A DNA stretch of 54,664 bases, taken from positions 1-54,664 of the forward strand of contig CAVFCW010000015.1 of NCBI GenBank assembly GCA_963621245.1. Direction: 5' to 3'. A program made the position numbers and the translations under genes. The DNA comes from SIG603 sp963621245 (GTDB taxonomy: Bacteria > Bacillota > Clostridia > Oscillospirales > Acutalibacteraceae). Positions 52,228 through 54,664 of the stretch are shown in pieces. Every line of letters begins with the position of its first letter. Position 1 is the stretch's first letter. The notes under the pieces are model-generated. The model worked only from the letters and a program-made list of their open reading frames with translations. It was not told the DNA's origin and ran no database searches.

Positions 52228-52339
52228 ATTCATTATCCTTTCTTTTCGGCAAAAGTCAAAATCCTCACCACAGGTCATTCCATTTAACCCACGGTTTTTG
52301 TGGGATTTTGATTTAAGCTGTTAATAACTGATTTTTTCT

Positions 52340-52366
52340 TTAGCACTCTATTTCCCTGAGTGCTAA
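52340..52366 (-). promoter_or_regulatory. CIRCE operator (HrcA site) of groESL
   Basis: TTAGCACTC-N9-GAGTGCTAA is a perfect CIRCE element directly downstream of the -10 box. HrcA, encoded elsewhere, represses from this site until heat shock. Confidence 0.97.
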
Positions 52367-52370
52367 GATT

Positions 52371-52399
52371 ATTATAGTGATTTGGTCAAGAAAAGTCAA
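52371..52399 (-). promoter_or_regulatory. promoter of groESL
   Basis: On the minus strand TTGACT and TATAAT are separated by 17 bases, and the CIRCE site begins about five bases after the -10. Confidence 0.92.
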
Positions 52400-52439
52400 T
52401 AGCTTTTCTTAACTTTAACAAATACTTAATATTTAAGAA

Positions 52440-52880
52440 TTAATAATGATGTTCTAACTGCCTTATTCGCTTTTATTTTTCTTTATTGAAAGCATAACAC
52501 TTTTCTGCTTGTTGGGTATTATTAATTTTGTTTTCTTTATCTTTCTTAGCGTGAGCAATCCGTCAATGAAAATGCCCGGCTTCGCCGTATTTTCATTGAC
52601 TTGCCTTTTATGTTTTGTTTGATTATTTGATTATATCTTCTCTATTTTTCTTTATGTGATTAAATCGGCTTTCGCCGTAGGTTACGGTCGCTTCGCTCCC
52701 TAAAAGCACTTCGTGCTTTTGACCTACTGCTTAAGCCTACCTCCTTTTTATTCGGCACTTCGTGCCTCTTTGTCTCACACAACCTATAATTATTATTTAT
52801 TAATTATTAATTATTCGTGGGCTCCGCCCACACCCGTTCGCTTTTTGTAAAAAGCGAAACCAAAAACTTTTATTTTGCTT
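52440..52880 (+). repeat. composite hairpin-rich intergenic repeat, copy C (most complete)
   Basis: Modules in order are: leader (52455-52555, including AACACTTTTCTGCTTGTTGGG), long hairpin GTCAATGAAAAT/ATTTTCATTGAC with the 15-base loop (52562-52600), and core palindrome (52677-52727) whose outer stem is GTAGGT/ACCTAC instead of AGTCAAC/GTTGACT. A GGCAC-ttc-GTGCC hairpin (52754-52766), A/T spacer, and GTGGGC/GCCCAC and CGCTTTTT/AAAAAGCG hairpins (52816-52859) follow. No gene is seen in it. Confidence 0.82.
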
Positions 52881-52910
52881 TGCTTTCTTTATTTCTGCTT
52901 TGCGTAAAAA

Positions 52911-52932
52911 AAGGCGGCTAAATTGCCGCCTT
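52911..52932 (-). terminator. terminator of the DUF3048 lipoprotein gene
   Basis: AAGGCGGC pairs with GCCGCCTT, followed on the minus strand by TTTTT, 10 bases after the stop. Confidence 0.9.
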
Positions 52933-52941
52933 TCTCACTAT

Positions 52942-54111
52942 TTAAGCAAATGTCTCTGAATCAGGATTGCAAATCGCAATATATGTCTTTCCGCTGTTTA
53001 TAAGCAGCTCGTTTCCGTCCGTATCATATATCTTTATCTTGCTGTAATCTCCGTCCTTGCTCCACTTAATCTCCTGTACGCTTCCGCCTGTCATCAGGTA
53101 GCCCTTTGCGTCCTTCTGATTGACGTCTATCTGGCGTCTTCCCGATGTATCGTTCGGAAGATATCCGATCTCAGTCTCGAGGAAGAGCACGTTTGTGAAG
53201 TTGAGCTGTTCTTCTGTTCTTCCGTCTACATGCGGATTTCCCGAGAACTCTTTATAATAGACGTCCTTTTCCGAATCGTACTTAAAGGTTGAGTAATATT
53301 CGTCGCAGAATGTAACAGTTGCCTCGTTGCAATCGTTTCCGTTTGCTTTAATCTTCTCGGGGCTGAACTGGAACAGGGTATCTGTATAGCCCTCTTTGAG
53401 GTCTGTTCTCACGTTATTCTCTGTCAAAGCGGAATAGAGCTTTGTTCCGTAGAAAACGGATGTATGCTCGAGAGCGTATCCCTCGTCGAGTCTCTCCTGA
53501 TCTCTGTCGAAGAGGTCGTAAGTATAGTAGTTACCGTCAAGTCTGTCTATATCGAGGTTATTTACCGTATCTGTTGCAACTGTCGGGTCGATGCCCCAAT
53601 GGATATAGACGGAATCCATACCGACTGCCAAAAGCGGATAATAATATCTGCACGATCTTATCGAACACATATCGGGCACCTGAGTTATATCGCCGTAAAC
53701 CGCCATAAGTCTGGTGATATCTCCCTCAACGGGAATCTCGTAGATTAAATCTGCTGCGCTTATTCCGTACTGTGGAAGTGATGCCAGAGCGTTATTAACC
53801 ATTACGGCAACGCTTCTCTTTCCCTTTGCCTCGTCCGTGAGGGTATCTTCACCCGTGATGAGGTTTGTTTTCTCGTTCGGATTTATAGCGCCGTTCTCCT
53901 TTACGTTCGAGAACGGAGTAGCCGTCGGCTCAGGTGTTGCGGTCGGTTCGGGAGTCGCCGTCGGTTCTGCCGTCACGGTTGCCTCGGGAGTAGCCGATGC
54001 CACAGCCTCGTCCTCAGATCCTTCAGAGCAAGCCGACATAGTGAGCGCCATACCGATAACGGTCACGAGCGCGAGAATTCTTCTTACGGTTTTTCTTTTC
54101 AAAAATATCAC
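52942..54111 (-). CDS. DUF3048 (YerB-like) lipoprotein
   Basis: The 389-residue product has a lipoprotein signal with the lipobox ending MSAC (C28) and a spacer of TPEPTA repeats to about residue 66. Its DUF3048 region reads RSVAVMVNNALASLPQYGISAADLIYE, GDITRLMAVYGDI and SIRSCRYYYPLLAVGMDSVYIHWG. B. subtilis YerB is the best-known relative; its function is not settled. It is probably anchored on the outer face of the membrane. It is monocistronic, flanked on both sides by repeat copies. Confidence 0.9.
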   Translation of the reverse strand: MIFLKRKTVRRILALVTVIGMALTMSACSEGSEDEAVASATPEATVTAEPTATPEPTATPEPTATPFSNVKENGAINPNEKTNLITGEDTLTDEAKGKRSVAVMVNNALASLPQYGISAADLIYEIPVEGDITRLMAVYGDITQVPDMCSIRSCRYYYPLLAVGMDSVYIHWGIDPTVATDTVNNLDIDRLDGNYYTYDLFDRDQERLDEGYALEHTSVFYGTKLYSALTENNVRTDLKEGYTDTLFQFSPEKIKANGNDCNEATVTFCDEYYSTFKYDSEKDVYYKEFSGNPHVDGRTEEQLNFTNVLFLETEIGYLPNDTSGRRQIDVNQKDAKGYLMTGGSVQEIKWSKDGDYSKIKIYDTDGNELLINSGKTYIAICNPDSETFA

Positions 54112-54284
54112 CTAACCTTTTAAATTTCGGTACGAAATTGTATCTTATGTTGATAATCATAGCACAGCATTTGACTCTTTTCAACAAAAAAATTATTCCG
54201 TTTTATCAAAAAATAAGTTTTTTTGGATAACCCTCGGATAATTAATAATTTAAAATTAATAATTAATAATGAAGTTAAAACAGT
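54112..54284. other. upstream region of the DUF3048 gene
   Basis: AT-rich sequence that should contain the promoter of the minus-strand lipoprotein gene. I could not fix -35 and -10 boxes with confidence. A perfect A/T inverted stretch (ATTAATAATTTAAAATTAATAATTAATAAT) at 54240-54270 is typical of the spacer between repeat modules. Confidence 0.4.
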
Positions 54285-54664
54285 CTTATTCGTTTTAATT
54301 TTTCTTCACTGAAAACATAACGCTTTTCTGCTTGTTGGGTATTATTGATTTTGTTTTCTCTATGTGATTAAGTCGGCTTACGCCGTAGGTTACGGTCGCT
54401 CCGCTCCCTAAAAGCACTTTCGTGCTTTTGACCTACTGCTTAAGCTTACACTTTTTTATTTGATGAATATTACAGTTTTTGTTTTCTTTATCTTTCTTTG
54501 TGTGAATAATCCGTCAATGAAAATGCCCGGCTTCGCCGTATTTTCATTGACTTGCTTTTACATATGTTTTGTTAGATTATGTAATTTTCTGTTCGTTATT
54601 GTTTTTAGTGTGATTAATTCGGCTTGCACAGTCAACTACGGTCGCTCCGCTCCCTAAAAGCACT
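54285..54664 (+). repeat. composite hairpin-rich intergenic repeat, copies E and F (cut by window end)
   Basis: A leader module (54285-54360) is followed by a core with stem GTAGGT/ACCTAC (54385-54436), the long hairpin GTCAATGAAAAT/ATTTTCATTGAC with the conserved 15-base loop (54513-54551), then a second core beginning CAGTCAAC at 54629. That core is cut by the window end, so the element continues to the right. Confidence 0.8.

Noticed and set aside
1..54664. tRNA, rRNA, prophage, toxin-antitoxin or restriction genes
   Set aside because: I looked for signatures on both strands and found none I could support.

Overview
The window comes from a low-GC Gram-positive bacterium of the class Clostridia, most likely Oscillospirales/Ruminococcaceae (inference). 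The grounds are a SpoVD-type PASTA transpeptidase, a DivIB/FtsL division set, a CIRCE-controlled groESL, a split transketolase, AsnA and ThiT, Clostridia-type riboswitches, strong AGGAGG-like ribosome-binding sites and several TTG starts. Almost everything reads as ordinary chromosome. No rRNA, tRNA, CRISPR array, transposase or prophage gene was seen.

Layout. Positions 1-4580 hold a repeat-rich segment with a secreted acidic tandem-repeat protein, an MFS permease and the manganese exporter mntP behind a yybP-ykoY riboswitch. Positions 4580-8150 carry ybaK and a MATE pump (probably behind a guanidine-IV/mepA-type riboswitch), then a three-repeat lipoprotein. Positions 8330-12190 are a minus-strand operon pheB-like/hom/thrB/lysC for threonine-branch amino acids. 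A bifunctional class A PBP, a pseudouridine synthase and a small unknown gene follow. The plus-strand block 16635-23421 has a LacI-type regulator, an orphan 60-codon gene with a textbook promoter and terminator, TPP riboswitch-thiT, an MFS permease, asnA and an esterase, with a DUF1643 gene on the other strand. Then come recA-recX-rimO, a patatin with an iron-sulfur hydro-lyase beta subunit, and a VOC protein.

Positions 28635-38996 are a compact division and cell-wall (dcw) cluster read leftward: rsmH, ftsL-like, spoVD-like, mraY, ftsW/spoVE, murG, divIB, then ftsZ behind its own leader. Mur ligases and mraZ are absent. Divergent from rsmH is a small sigma-region-4-like gene with a LexA-type box at its predicted transcription start. 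To the right are a PrsA-like foldase, ispF-ispD, a tandem AAA+ ATPase with a coiled-coil partner, a DUF401 permease, secG and a GNAT gene, split transketolase, groES-groEL with CIRCE, and a DUF3048 lipoprotein.

The most unusual feature is a family of composite, hairpin-rich intergenic repeats at 1-430, 4100-4575, 52440-52880 and 54280-54664. They are built from a few modules in a fixed order. Their stems change together between copies (AGTCAAC/GTTGACT against GTAGGT/ACCTAC; GCAC/GTGC against GTAC/GTAC), so base-pairing rather than sequence appears to be conserved. Other leads are the possibly SOS-controlled sigma-like protein, the orphan 60-aa gene, an AAA+ fusion whose first ATPase looks catalytically dead, and an FtsZ-tail-like DDIPDF end on DivIB. 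Nearly all recognised promoters have exactly 17 bases between the boxes, although I searched with that spacing in mind.
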